DNA of 5,505 bases from Deltaproteobacteria bacterium (GTDB lineage Bacteria > Desulfobacterota > Dissulfuribacteria > Dissulfuribacterales > QOAL01): the NCBI GenBank assembly GCA_027068235.1, contig JAMOUE010000438.1:1-5505 (forward strand), read 5' to 3'. Made by a program: the position numbers and the translations under genes. The notes beneath the pieces are model-generated. The model worked only from the letters and a program-made list of their open reading frames with translations. It ran no database searches and had not been told where the DNA came from. How positions within the stretch are numbered: the stretch's first letter is position 1; each line of letters begins with the position of its first letter. Below, in pieces: positions 1 to 5,482 of this stretch.

Positions 1-1
1 C

Positions 2-289
2 CAGGATGTGCACTGGTCTAGTGCAAGCTTTGGCTATTTTCCTACATACACCCTTGGAAATATCTATGCAGCCATGCTTAGAGAGGCGTTACTAAATGAG
101 ATTCCAGAAATGTGGGAAATAGTTGAAAAAGGAACATTTCAGCCTATTTCCACTTGGCTACGAGGCAAAATACATATTCATGGACAAAGATTTAAACCAG
201 CAGAGCTTATCACCAATGCCACAGGAAAAGAGATCTCTTCCACACCACTTATTCGGTATCTTGAGGAAAAATATGACAAGATTTGGTGA
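2..289 (+). CDS. Carboxypeptidase Taq (peptidase family M32), C-terminal fragment
   Basis: This is the last 95 residues of a zinc metallocarboxypeptidase of family M32 (Taq type), which removes C-terminal amino acids from peptides in the cytoplasm. The gene enters from outside the window, reading in frame from base 2 as QDVHWS, so its start and the HEXXH zinc site are not visible. What is visible is the family's characteristic C-terminal block. FGYFPTYTLGN lies at about fragment residues 10-20, followed by the helix YAAMLREAL. Near the end come the paired I-H-x-x-G and A-E-L-I segments and the closing T-G-K-E-I...P-L-I-R-Y-L-E-E-K-Y stretch. The fragment ends at a normal TGA with no sign of truncation at the 3' end. 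It converges on the HpnG-like gene with only 30 nt between the stop codons, so it is probably unrelated to the lipid genes. The family call is firm; substrate preference cannot be judged. Confidence 0.93.
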   Translation, partial: QDVHWSSASFGYFPTYTLGNIYAAMLREALLNEIPEMWEIVEKGTFQPISTWLRGKIHIHGQRFKPAELITNATGKEISSTPLIRYLEEKYDKIW

Positions 290-319
290 TAAAAAAATCG
301 ATATGGCTTATAGGCTACT

Positions 320-1048
320 TTAAAAATGAGATACAATAACAGACCTTGCCAATTCCAATGAATAGATAGCCTTTTGGAAACCCTGTTTCATTTCAATAAG
401 CCTTGAAACAAGCCATGGTTTAAGTACAAGATAAAAAATGAGAAGGGGCATATTGAGGCCTCCATTTGACTTTACACATTGTGTAACTACAGGTGGCAAG
501 ACCTGATTTACGCTATCAGATATAGCCTTTACCGCAAGAAAAGGAATATTAGCATTCTGGCATATCTCAGATATAAAAAATGCCTCCATATCAACAAGGT
601 AGGCACCTGTATCGAAGTGAAGGGCCCTCTTTTTTTTAGGCGTAGCTATTACCTCATTAGTAGTTAAAAGAGTTCCATCTTTTACCTTTATCCCTGATGC
701 AACAAGGAGTTTAAAAAGTCTATTTCCAAGATTCACATCAACCCGATAATCTTTTGATGTTTCCCCTTTTATCTTTGAGGGACATACCAGGGAGCCTGAA
801 TCAAGATCCTCAACTAGGGAGCCTGCCACCCCTAAATTTAACAACATACTTGCACCACACTCCAAAAGGAATTGTGAGCCGGCCCTGGCCCTTTCTGCTC
901 CAGGCCCTGTAACTACTGCCCAAAACACCCTATCTCCAAAACGCTCAACCTTGGATAAAAATGGACCGGACTTACTCCAGCCCTTGGAACCCAAAATAGA
1001 AAAGGCCTCCTGCTGCAGCGCAACTGGAAGGCCTATTATCTTTTTCAT
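320..1048 (-). CDS. hpnG: HpnG-like hopanoid-associated nucleoside phosphorylase/nucleosidase
   Basis: A 242-residue cytoplasmic enzyme of the purine nucleoside phosphorylase/MTA-SAH nucleosidase fold. In hopanoid producers, the HpnG type removes adenine from adenosylhopane to give the ribosylhopane branch of side-chain synthesis. Seen here: an N-terminal G-L-P-x-A-L-Q-x-E start; TGPGAERA at 47-54; NLGVAGSL at 71-78; the VDMEA motif at 152-156, with Glu155 as the expected nucleoside-contacting residue; and AISDS with Asp178 as the expected catalytic acid, followed by V-L-P-P at 183-186. The I-S-D...L-P-P ending resembles hopanoid-associated phosphorylases more than MTA/SAH nucleosidase. The ATG has an AGGT-type ribosome site about 9-10 nt upstream. 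It follows mlaA by 75 nt on the same strand, and I see no convincing terminator between them, so they may share a transcript. Alternatives are a futalosine hydrolase (MqnB) or another purine nucleosidase. The fold is near certain; the hopanoid assignment leans on neighbours. Confidence 0.68.
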   Translation of the reverse strand: MKKIIGLPVALQQEAFSILGSKGWSKSGPFLSKVERFGDRVFWAVVTGPGAERARAGSQFLLECGASMLLNLGVAGSLVEDLDSGSLVCPSKIKGETSKDYRVDVNLGNRLFKLLVASGIKVKDGTLLTTNEVIATPKKKRALHFDTGAYLVDMEAFFISEICQNANIPFLAVKAISDSVNQVLPPVVTQCVKSNGGLNMPLLIFYLVLKPWLVSRLIEMKQGFQKAIYSLELARSVIVSHF

Positions 1049-1123
1049 GTAACAAAAGACCTACTTGTAAATGACTCTACGGTATCTGCCTGTAGGGCTC
1101 AAAAAAAATACCTCTTACAAACC

Positions 1124-1939
1124 CTATTTTTTGATCTGTTTGAGTCTGTATTGGTAGTAGGCCTGTCTTATGGAGACATAAGGATCTATTGCCATCTCCT
1201 TGAAGCTTTCATACTCACCAAGCCTTAGAGATACGTCGTTAATCTTTCGGAAGGCAGACCGCCCCATGCTTTCCCAAGTATTCATAAAGTAATTAGGCGG
1301 ATACATAAAGGAATCCGCAGCAGAACCTGCAGCATCCCTCAAGGATGAAGGTCCTAGAAATGGAACAACCAGATAGGGACCAAAGCCAATACCGTAATGG
1401 GCCAAAGTTTGGCCAAAGTCTTCAGGACTTTTGGGCACGTTGTAATCATCAAGGGCTGCATCCCTGAAACCAAGCCCTCCGGCAGTGGTGTTTATTATAA
1501 AACGAGCTATCTCCCGCCAAAAACCTACAAGTTTACCTTGAAGCAAGCAGTTGGCGGCCCTTACAGGCGTATATGCATTGGAAAAAAAGGATCTTATGCC
1601 CTTTCTTGCAACCTCTGGCATGATTTTATTATAGCCTTTACATACAGGCTTGAGAAACCAGAAGTAGAGCTTATCGTTGAATTTATAAAAAAATCTGTTG
1701 ACCGGCTCCAGAGGGTCAGAAATATCTTCCATAGAATCATCTGCGTCTTCAGAAAGATAATCTTCTCCAAGAATCCAGTCCTCGTTGTCTTTAGTCTCTA
1801 CACTTCCCTTGGCTACCTGAAGCTTATCGTCTGCCGACATGGACAAACCAGGATATGATCCCACCAGAAAAAGGGCCATAAAAAACACTGTTAATACCTT
1901 GACTGCTATTCTAATAGTTTTCATGTTTTGTCGTTTCAT
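1124..1939 (-). CDS. mlaA: MlaA/VacJ family outer-membrane lipid transport protein (no lipobox)
   Basis: A 271-residue MlaA (VacJ) homologue. MlaA forms a channel in the inner leaflet of the outer membrane and passes misplaced lipids to the periplasmic carrier MlaC. Order: basic N-terminus and a hydrophobic signal segment at about 10-32, a very acidic linker at about 45-75, then the MlaA domain. Domain motifs seen are DPLEPVNRFFYKFND (75-89), R-F-I-I-N-T-T-A-G-G-L-G-F-R-D (146-160), and E-D-F-G-Q-T-L followed by GFGPYLVVPFLGPSSLRD (185-202). E. coli MlaA is a lipoprotein, but here the only cysteines are Cys100 and Cys131. There is no lipobox, and SMSA|DD near 33-36 looks like a signal peptidase I site. 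I chose the ATG at 1939 over a TTG one codon upstream because AAGGAA (1952-1947) sits 7 nt from the ATG and only 4 nt from the TTG. The gene is divergent from hpnA and upstream of the HpnG-like gene. The family call is firm. Confidence 0.93.
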   Translation of the reverse strand: MKRQNMKTIRIAVKVLTVFFMALFLVGSYPGLSMSADDKLQVAKGSVETKDNEDWILGEDYLSEDADDSMEDISDPLEPVNRFFYKFNDKLYFWFLKPVCKGYNKIMPEVARKGIRSFFSNAYTPVRAANCLLQGKLVGFWREIARFIINTTAGGLGFRDAALDDYNVPKSPEDFGQTLAHYGIGFGPYLVVPFLGPSSLRDAAGSAADSFMYPPNYFMNTWESMGRSAFRKINDVSLRLGEYESFKEMAIDPYVSIRQAYYQYRLKQIKK

Positions 1940-1946
1940 CAATAAA

Positions 1947-1952
1947 TTCCTT
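1947..1952 (-). promoter_or_regulatory. Ribosome binding site of mlaA
   Basis: AAGGAA on the minus strand, 7 nt before the ATG at 1939. The spacing decides between that ATG and the TTG immediately upstream at 1942, which would be only 4 nt away. Confidence 0.65.
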
Positions 1953-1978
1953 GAGTTTACAAAATCACTTCTTAATAT

Positions 1979-1994
1979 TTAGGCGCAAGCCTAA
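1979..1994. other. Perfect 6-bp inverted repeat with four-base loop at the predicted mlaA transcript start
   Basis: TTAGGC-GCAA-GCCTAA forms a perfect stem of six pairs. Read on the plus strand the loop is GCAA (a GNRA tetraloop); read on the minus strand it is TTGC. It begins where transcription from the predicted mlaA promoter should start, so the mlaA mRNA would carry a hairpin at its very 5' end. As DNA it could instead be a short operator between the divergent genes. No T-run follows on either strand, so it is not an intrinsic terminator. A 6-bp repeat is short enough to occur by chance; the position is the main argument. Confidence 0.35.
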
Positions 1995-2000
1995 CAGAAA

Positions 2001-2029
2001 ATTATATAACACAGGCTCTTTATTTACAA
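2001..2029 (-). promoter_or_regulatory. Predicted sigma-70-type promoter for mlaA (and probably the HpnG-like gene)
   Basis: On the minus strand, a -35 TTGTAA (2029-2024, four of six consensus bases) is followed by a 17-nt spacer and a perfect -10 TATAAT (2006-2001). The expected start is near 1994-1995, giving a 5' leader of about 55 nt before the ATG at 1939. No equally good promoter is visible on the plus strand for hpnA. The call rests on consensus and spacing only. Confidence 0.6.
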
Positions 2030-2084
2030 GAAAGAGGACCTTCTAATTTTTTTATCGGTATTGATTTCTGCTCCTTGACCATTC

Positions 2085-2090
2085 GGAGGA
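2085..2090 (+). promoter_or_regulatory. Ribosome binding site of hpnA
   Basis: GGAGGA, the strongest Shine-Dalgarno match in the window, lies 6 nt before the ATG at 2097. It decides that start over the adjacent TTG at 2094, which would leave only 3 nt. Confidence 0.75.
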
Positions 2091-2096
2091 ATTTTG

Positions 2097-3083
2097 ATGA
2101 AGGCTTTTGTTACAGGAGCCACAGGCTTTGTAGGCTCAAGCGTTGTAAGGCTTCTTTTAGAAAAGGGATACCAGGTCGGTGTGCTTGCCAGAAAAAAAAG
2201 CAACCTTACAAATATTGAAGGCCTGCCTGTCAAGATACATTTTGGAGATTTAAAGGACAAGACAGGGCTAATAAATGCCTTAGAAGACTATGATTACCTT
2301 TTCCATGTTGCGGCAGACTACAGACTTTGGGTACCAAAACCAGATGAAATCTACCAAAACAACGTTCAAGGCACAAAAAATATCATGGAAGCTGCAAATC
2401 AGGCAGGGGTCAAAAGGATTGTCTATACCAGCAGTGTAGCCACCCTTGGACTCAACAAAGATGGCAGCCCGGCCACTGAGGAAACCCCGGTCAGTTTCCA
2501 GGATATGATTGGGCATTATAAAAGGTCCAAGTTTCTTGCAGAGGAAGCGGTTCGCTCAATGGTGCAAAAAGGTCTCATCGATGCAGTAATTGTGAATCCT
2601 TCAACCCCTGTAGGGCCTCGGGACATAAAACCAACACCAACTGGCAGAATGATCCTTGAGGCTGCCCAAGGCAAGATGCCTGCTTATGTAGATACTGGCC
2701 TTAACATAGTGCATGTTGACGACGTGGCCAAAGGACACCTACTGGCACTTAAAAAAGGTAAAACAGGGCGAAGATACATTCTTGGTGGCGAAAACATGAC
2801 CCTAAAAGAAATATTTGAGACCATTGCCTCTATTACAGGCAGAAAGCCACCTGTAATCAAGCTTCCTCACAACCTTATATTGCCTCTTGCGTATATCTTT
2901 GAGGCCATATCCAGGATTAGTGGCAAAGAACCACTGGCAACTGTGGATGGAGTAAAACTTGCCAAAAAGAAGATGTTTTTTTCCAGTGCAAGGGCACAAA
3001 GGGAGCTTGGCTACTCCTACCGGCCCGCGCGCCTAGCCATTGAAGACGCTGTAAAGTGGTTCAAAGATCAAGGCCTTTTGTAG
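2097..3083 (+). CDS. hpnA: HpnA, hopanoid-associated sugar epimerase (SDR/NAD-dependent epimerase)
   Basis: A 328-residue cytoplasmic NAD(P)-binding protein of the extended short-chain dehydrogenase/reductase family, closely matching the hopanoid-associated epimerase type HpnA. Seen: the Rossmann dinucleotide motif TGATGFVG (6-13); GDL (50-52); FHVAADYRLW (69-78); N-V-Q-G-T near 89-93; YTSSVAT (110-116) with the active-site Ser; the catalytic pair Tyr141 and Lys145 in HYKRSK; and the family signature NPSTPVGPRDIKPTPTG (167-183). Further blocks are AYVDTGLNIVHVDDV (196-210), RYILGGEN (226-233) and the C-terminal K-K-K-M-F-F-S-S. Length is normal for the family. These enzymes are named for their location beside hopanoid genes; the exact substrate is not established, and a nucleotide sugar or the hopanoid sugar side chain is likely. 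It opens a plus-strand operon, with hpnL starting 19 nt after its stop. I see no strong promoter upstream. Family assignment is very secure. Confidence 0.95.
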   Translation: MKAFVTGATGFVGSSVVRLLLEKGYQVGVLARKKSNLTNIEGLPVKIHFGDLKDKTGLINALEDYDYLFHVAADYRLWVPKPDEIYQNNVQGTKNIMEAANQAGVKRIVYTSSVATLGLNKDGSPATEETPVSFQDMIGHYKRSKFLAEEAVRSMVQKGLIDAVIVNPSTPVGPRDIKPTPTGRMILEAAQGKMPAYVDTGLNIVHVDDVAKGHLLALKKGKTGRRYILGGENMTLKEIFETIASITGRKPPVIKLPHNLILPLAYIFEAISRISGKEPLATVDGVKLAKKKMFFSSARAQRELGYSYRPARLAIEDAVKWFKDQGLL

Positions 3084-3102
3084 TGAGAACAAGGCACGTC
3101 AA

Positions 3103-4119
3103 ATGAAAAAAACAGGATACCTGCTCTTTGCCTTTGGCATAAGTCTTCTCATTGCAATCCTTGTTTACTTTGGCATTGGAGACATATTCAAGGCCCTTGA
3201 GGCCGCTGGTTTTGGCCTTATTCTGGTAGCCGCCTCTCATATCGCCCCTTTGTTTCTAGATTCTATTGCCTGGCAACTTCTCTTTATCGGACCAAAGGTA
3301 CCTCGCTTGCCCTTACTCATAAAGGCGAGATGGATAGGTGAGTCGATAAACTCACTTCTTCCTGCAGCACAAATAGGTGGCGATCTGATACGGGCAAGGA
3401 TGCTTGCAGTCAGGGGCTATCCTGTTGCAGAGGCTGGGGCCAGTGTGCTGGTAGAAATCACTGTAGCCCTTATGACCCAGCTTATCTTCTCTCTGGTTGG
3501 AATTGGCGGACTGATATATCTAGGCAATCACAACCTTGTGAAACAGGCCATCATTGCAGTTGCAGCCTTGTGCCTAGGTGCTGCAGGATTTTTTGCAGTA
3601 CAAAAAAAAGGCATGTGGACAAAACTCCTGGACATCATGTCCATTGTATTTAGCAAGGAGAAGCTGGAAGGCCTTGCACCAGATGCCAAGGCCCTTGATG
3701 AGGCCATAAGTAAACTTTACAGCCAAAAAAATGTCATTTTCAAATCGAGCATATGGCGCCTTGTTGGGTGGTTTTCCGGGGCCACAGAGGTCTGGCTTGC
3801 CCTGAAATTTCTAGGCGCAAATACTGGCATTTTTGAGGCCGTTCTTTTGGAAAGTCTGGGGCAGATAATCAGAGGAGTCGCCTTTTTAGTTCCGGGAGCC
3901 TTTGGGATACAAGAAGGTGGCTTTGTCCTTCTTGGAAGTCTTATGGGGCTGACACCAGAGATCGCCCTTGGCATGTCATTGTCAAAAAGATTCAGAGAGC
4001 TTGTGCTTGGAATTCCAGGTCTTATTGTTTGGCAAATAGAGGAAGGTAAACTTGCCTTTGGCCGAAAAAATGCAAAGAAAAATGCAGCAAAAGATGGAAA
4101 AGGAGTAGATAAGTCATGA
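3103..4119 (+). CDS. hpnL: HpnL-like multi-pass inner-membrane protein (LPG_synthase_TM/UPF0104 family)
   Basis: A 338-residue integral membrane protein of the lysylphosphatidylglycerol synthetase transmembrane/UPF0104 family, the HpnL type of hopanoid loci. The molecular function of HpnL is not established; the family includes the flippase half of MprF, so lipid translocation is a reasonable inference. Hydrophobic segments are visible at about 5-26, 34-55, 115-138, 146-166, 218-237, 246-266, 270-290 and 296-312. Conserved polar blocks are GESINSLLPAAQIGGDLIRA (79-98), RGVAFLVPGAFGIQEGG (257-273) and SLSKRFRELVLGIPGL (292-307). The C-terminus ends in a short lysine-rich, probably cytoplasmic tail (from about 316). 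There is no soluble aminoacyl-transferase domain, so it should not be a full MprF. The ATG has AAGG 8 nt upstream. Its TGA overlaps the hpnM ATG (ATGA), implying coupled translation. The family call is firm; the HpnL label is supported by hpnA and hpnM on either side. Confidence 0.86.
   Translation: MKKTGYLLFAFGISLLIAILVYFGIGDIFKALEAAGFGLILVAASHIAPLFLDSIAWQLLFIGPKVPRLPLLIKARWIGESINSLLPAAQIGGDLIRARMLAVRGYPVAEAGASVLVEITVALMTQLIFSLVGIGGLIYLGNHNLVKQAIIAVAALCLGAAGFFAVQKKGMWTKLLDIMSIVFSKEKLEGLAPDAKALDEAISKLYSQKNVIFKSSIWRLVGWFSGATEVWLALKFLGANTGIFEAVLLESLGQIIRGVAFLVPGAFGIQEGGFVLLGSLMGLTPEIALGMSLSKRFRELVLGIPGLIVWQIEEGKLAFGRKNAKKNAAKDGKGVDKS
4101..4105 (+). promoter_or_regulatory. Ribosome binding site of hpnM inside the hpnL 3' end
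   Basis: AGGAG, 10 nt before the hpnM ATG at 4116, lies within the last codons of hpnL. Together with the ATGA stop-start overlap, it supports both the chosen hpnM start and translational coupling. Confidence 0.6.
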
Positions 4120-4784
4120 AAAAAACTGCTATCAGCAACATACTGGCAACAATCCTTATAATGCTTTTTATCCTTTCAAGTGCGTCCTTTTCAATGGGTA
4201 AAGAAATTAATGCACACAAGGCAACAACCATTCAGGATGCCAATGAATCTGCCATACAGGTGGTTGAAAAATTCCATTTGCTACTTCTAGAATCCATGAA
4301 AATGGGAGACAATGCAACATGTGCTCAACGCTACAAATTACTTGCCCCATACATCAAAGACCATTTTGACTTTCCATTCATAAGCCGAATAGTCCTTGGA
4401 AGACGTCACTGGAAAAAGATGGATCAAGACACAAAAAGAAGATTTATAGATGCCTTTGCAAAAATGACCATTGCAACCTATGCAAAACGCTTTGATTCCT
4501 ACTCTGGAGAGCGTTTCGAGACGGTTTCATCTGGCAGTGATAAACGGGGGCACTTTGTTGTAGAGGCCGTCTTGATCAAACCTGACAACGAAAAAATAGG
4601 TTTTAGATATATCTGCAGAAAGGTTGGAAACAGATGGAAGATAGTGAGCGTATCTGCCAAAGGGGTAAATGACCTTTCTGTTAAAAGGGCCGATTACAAC
4701 AATTTTCTGAAAAAACATAGCGTGGATGAACTCATTTATTGGCTTGTGGCACAATCAGAAAAATGTCTGGCAGAGAAGAAATAG
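4116..4784 (+). CDS. hpnM: HpnM/MlaC-like periplasmic lipid-binding protein (Ttg2/toluene-tolerance family)
   Basis: A 222-residue exported protein of the MlaC/Ttg2D family, of the HpnM subtype found in hopanoid loci. MlaC proteins carry a lipid through the periplasm between an inner-membrane transporter and MlaA. A signal peptide covers about residues 1-27: basic start, hydrophobic stretch from about 9 to 22, then small residues SSASFS before a likely signal peptidase site. The mature domain starts with V-V-E-K-F-H-L-L-L-L-E-S-M (49-61). It continues with H-F-D-F-P-F-I-S-R (83-91), LGRRHW (94-99), D-A-F-A-K-M...Y-A-K-R-F-D-S-Y-S-G-E-R-F (112-134), a G-x-R-W-K-I-V beta strand (171-177), and the HpnM-like ending G-V-N-D-L-S-V-K-R-A-D-Y (183-194). 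Length is normal. The start overlaps the hpnL stop and has AGGAG 10 nt upstream. A partner MlaA lies on the divergent arm, but no inner-membrane transporter gene (mlaFED or hpnN) is in the window. MlaC-like is certain; the HpnM subtype is likely. Confidence 0.86.
   Translation: MKKTAISNILATILIMLFILSSASFSMGKEINAHKATTIQDANESAIQVVEKFHLLLLESMKMGDNATCAQRYKLLAPYIKDHFDFPFISRIVLGRRHWKKMDQDTKRRFIDAFAKMTIATYAKRFDSYSGERFETVSSGSDKRGHFVVEAVLIKPDNEKIGFRYICRKVGNRWKIVSVSAKGVNDLSVKRADYNNFLKKHSVDELIYWLVAQSEKCLAEKK
4772..4778 (+). promoter_or_regulatory. Likely ribosome binding site of the HAD hydrolase gene
   Basis: AGAGAAG, in the last codons of hpnM, lies 11 nt before the ATG at 4790. The next upstream in-frame ATG (4763) and the TTG (4739) have no recognisable Shine-Dalgarno sequence, so this weak site favours the start at 4790. 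Confidence 0.4.
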
Positions 4785-4789
4785 CTACG

Positions 4790-5482
4790 ATGCTTAGTGG
4801 TCTTTCGCTTCCTATAGAGGCGATATTTTTTGATTATGGGGGCACACTCGATGCCCCCGGCATTGCCTGGAAAGAACGATTTTATCCACTATATCAAAAA
4901 CATGGCGTCTGCGTAGATATATCAACCTTTACCAGGGCCTTCTACCATGCAGATGATAGCCTGGTAGAAGAAAACCCTTCCTCCTTAAATCTGACGCAGA
5001 TAGTCCATGAACAGGTATCTAGGGTACTTCATTACCTTGAACGCTATGATCCAAAAATAAAAGCAAAGATTGCCGATGAATTTGTATCAGACAGTCTTAG
5101 AAACATAAGGAACAACCTTACTGTTCTTAGAGAACTCAAAAAAAGATATAAACTTGGAATCATTTCCAATAATTATGGCAATCTCAAGGCTATCTGTGAC
5201 GAAACAGGACTTTCAGAGGTAATGGATGTCCTGGTTGATTCAAATATAGTGGGATATGAAAAACCTGATACAAGAATCTTCCTGGAAGCCCTCAAATGTG
5301 TTGACATTGAGCCTTCTAAGGCGATTATGGTAGGCGACAATGTAAAGCGGGATATTCATGGCGCCCTAAACGTAGGAATGCAGCCAATACTTATATCTAG
5401 TGGCAATCTTCCTGCAGATGTGACTGTACCAGATGTCCCTGTGATAGAAAGCCTAAATGAACTACAGTTTTTTTCCAAATGA
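4790..5482 (+). CDS. HAD-superfamily hydrolase (subfamily I, phosphatase-like)
   Basis: A 230-residue cytoplasmic haloacid-dehalogenase-fold hydrolase, probably a small-molecule phosphatase; the substrate cannot be read from sequence. Motif I is FFDYGGTLD with nucleophile Asp15. The position two residues on (17), normally the Asp acid/base of DxDGT, is Gly. Motif II is IISNN with Ser126, motif III is EKPD with Lys158, and motif IV is GDNVKRD (182-188) with Asp183 and Asp188 for Mg2+. A helical cap insert of about 100 residues lies between motifs I and II, as in subfamily I. I chose the ATG at 4790, 5 nt after the hpnM stop. An in-frame ATG at 4763 would add 9 residues and overlap hpnM, but it lacks a ribosome site. 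The spacing implies expression with hpnA-hpnL-hpnM, so a role in lipid or sugar-phosphate metabolism is possible but unproven. It ends at TGA, 23 nt before the window edge. Fold certain, start fairly likely. Confidence 0.85.
   Translation: MLSGLSLPIEAIFFDYGGTLDAPGIAWKERFYPLYQKHGVCVDISTFTRAFYHADDSLVEENPSSLNLTQIVHEQVSRVLHYLERYDPKIKAKIADEFVSDSLRNIRNNLTVLRELKKRYKLGIISNNYGNLKAICDETGLSEVMDVLVDSNIVGYEKPDTRIFLEALKCVDIEPSKAIMVGDNVKRDIHGALNVGMQPILISSGNLPADVTVPDVPVIESLNELQFFSK

Noticed and set aside
312..371. AGGCTA / TAGCCT arms near the convergent gene ends as a bidirectional terminator
   Set aside because: The arms are about 48 nt apart, and one lies well inside the HpnG-like coding region; no compact stem with a T-run is formed.
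1093..1126. Possible terminator between mlaA and the HpnG-like gene: TAGGG/CCCTA arms and a run of eight T on the minus strand
   Set aside because: The arms are only 5 bp with a 24-nt loop, and the T-run lies inside the loop rather than after the stem, so it is not an intrinsic terminator.
1400..1414. Near-perfect palindrome GGCCAAA-G-TTTGGCC, also a direct repeat of GGCCAAAGT
   Set aside because: It lies inside mlaA and encodes part of the conserved F-G-Q-T-L-A block, so protein constraint explains it.
1397..1858. 153-codon open frame on the plus strand opposite mlaA
   Set aside because: Antisense shadow of a well-supported mlaA; its translation shows no recognisable domain and no ribosome site was needed to explain the region.
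2075..2080. TTGACC as a -35 box for hpnA
   Set aside because: A -10 at normal spacing would fall at or past the hpnA start codon, leaving no room for a leader or ribosome site.
2832..2857. 8-bp inverted repeat ATTACAGG...CCTGTAAT with a 10-nt loop
   Set aside because: It lies within hpnA codons, has no T-run, and one or two such repeats are expected by chance in 5.5 kb.
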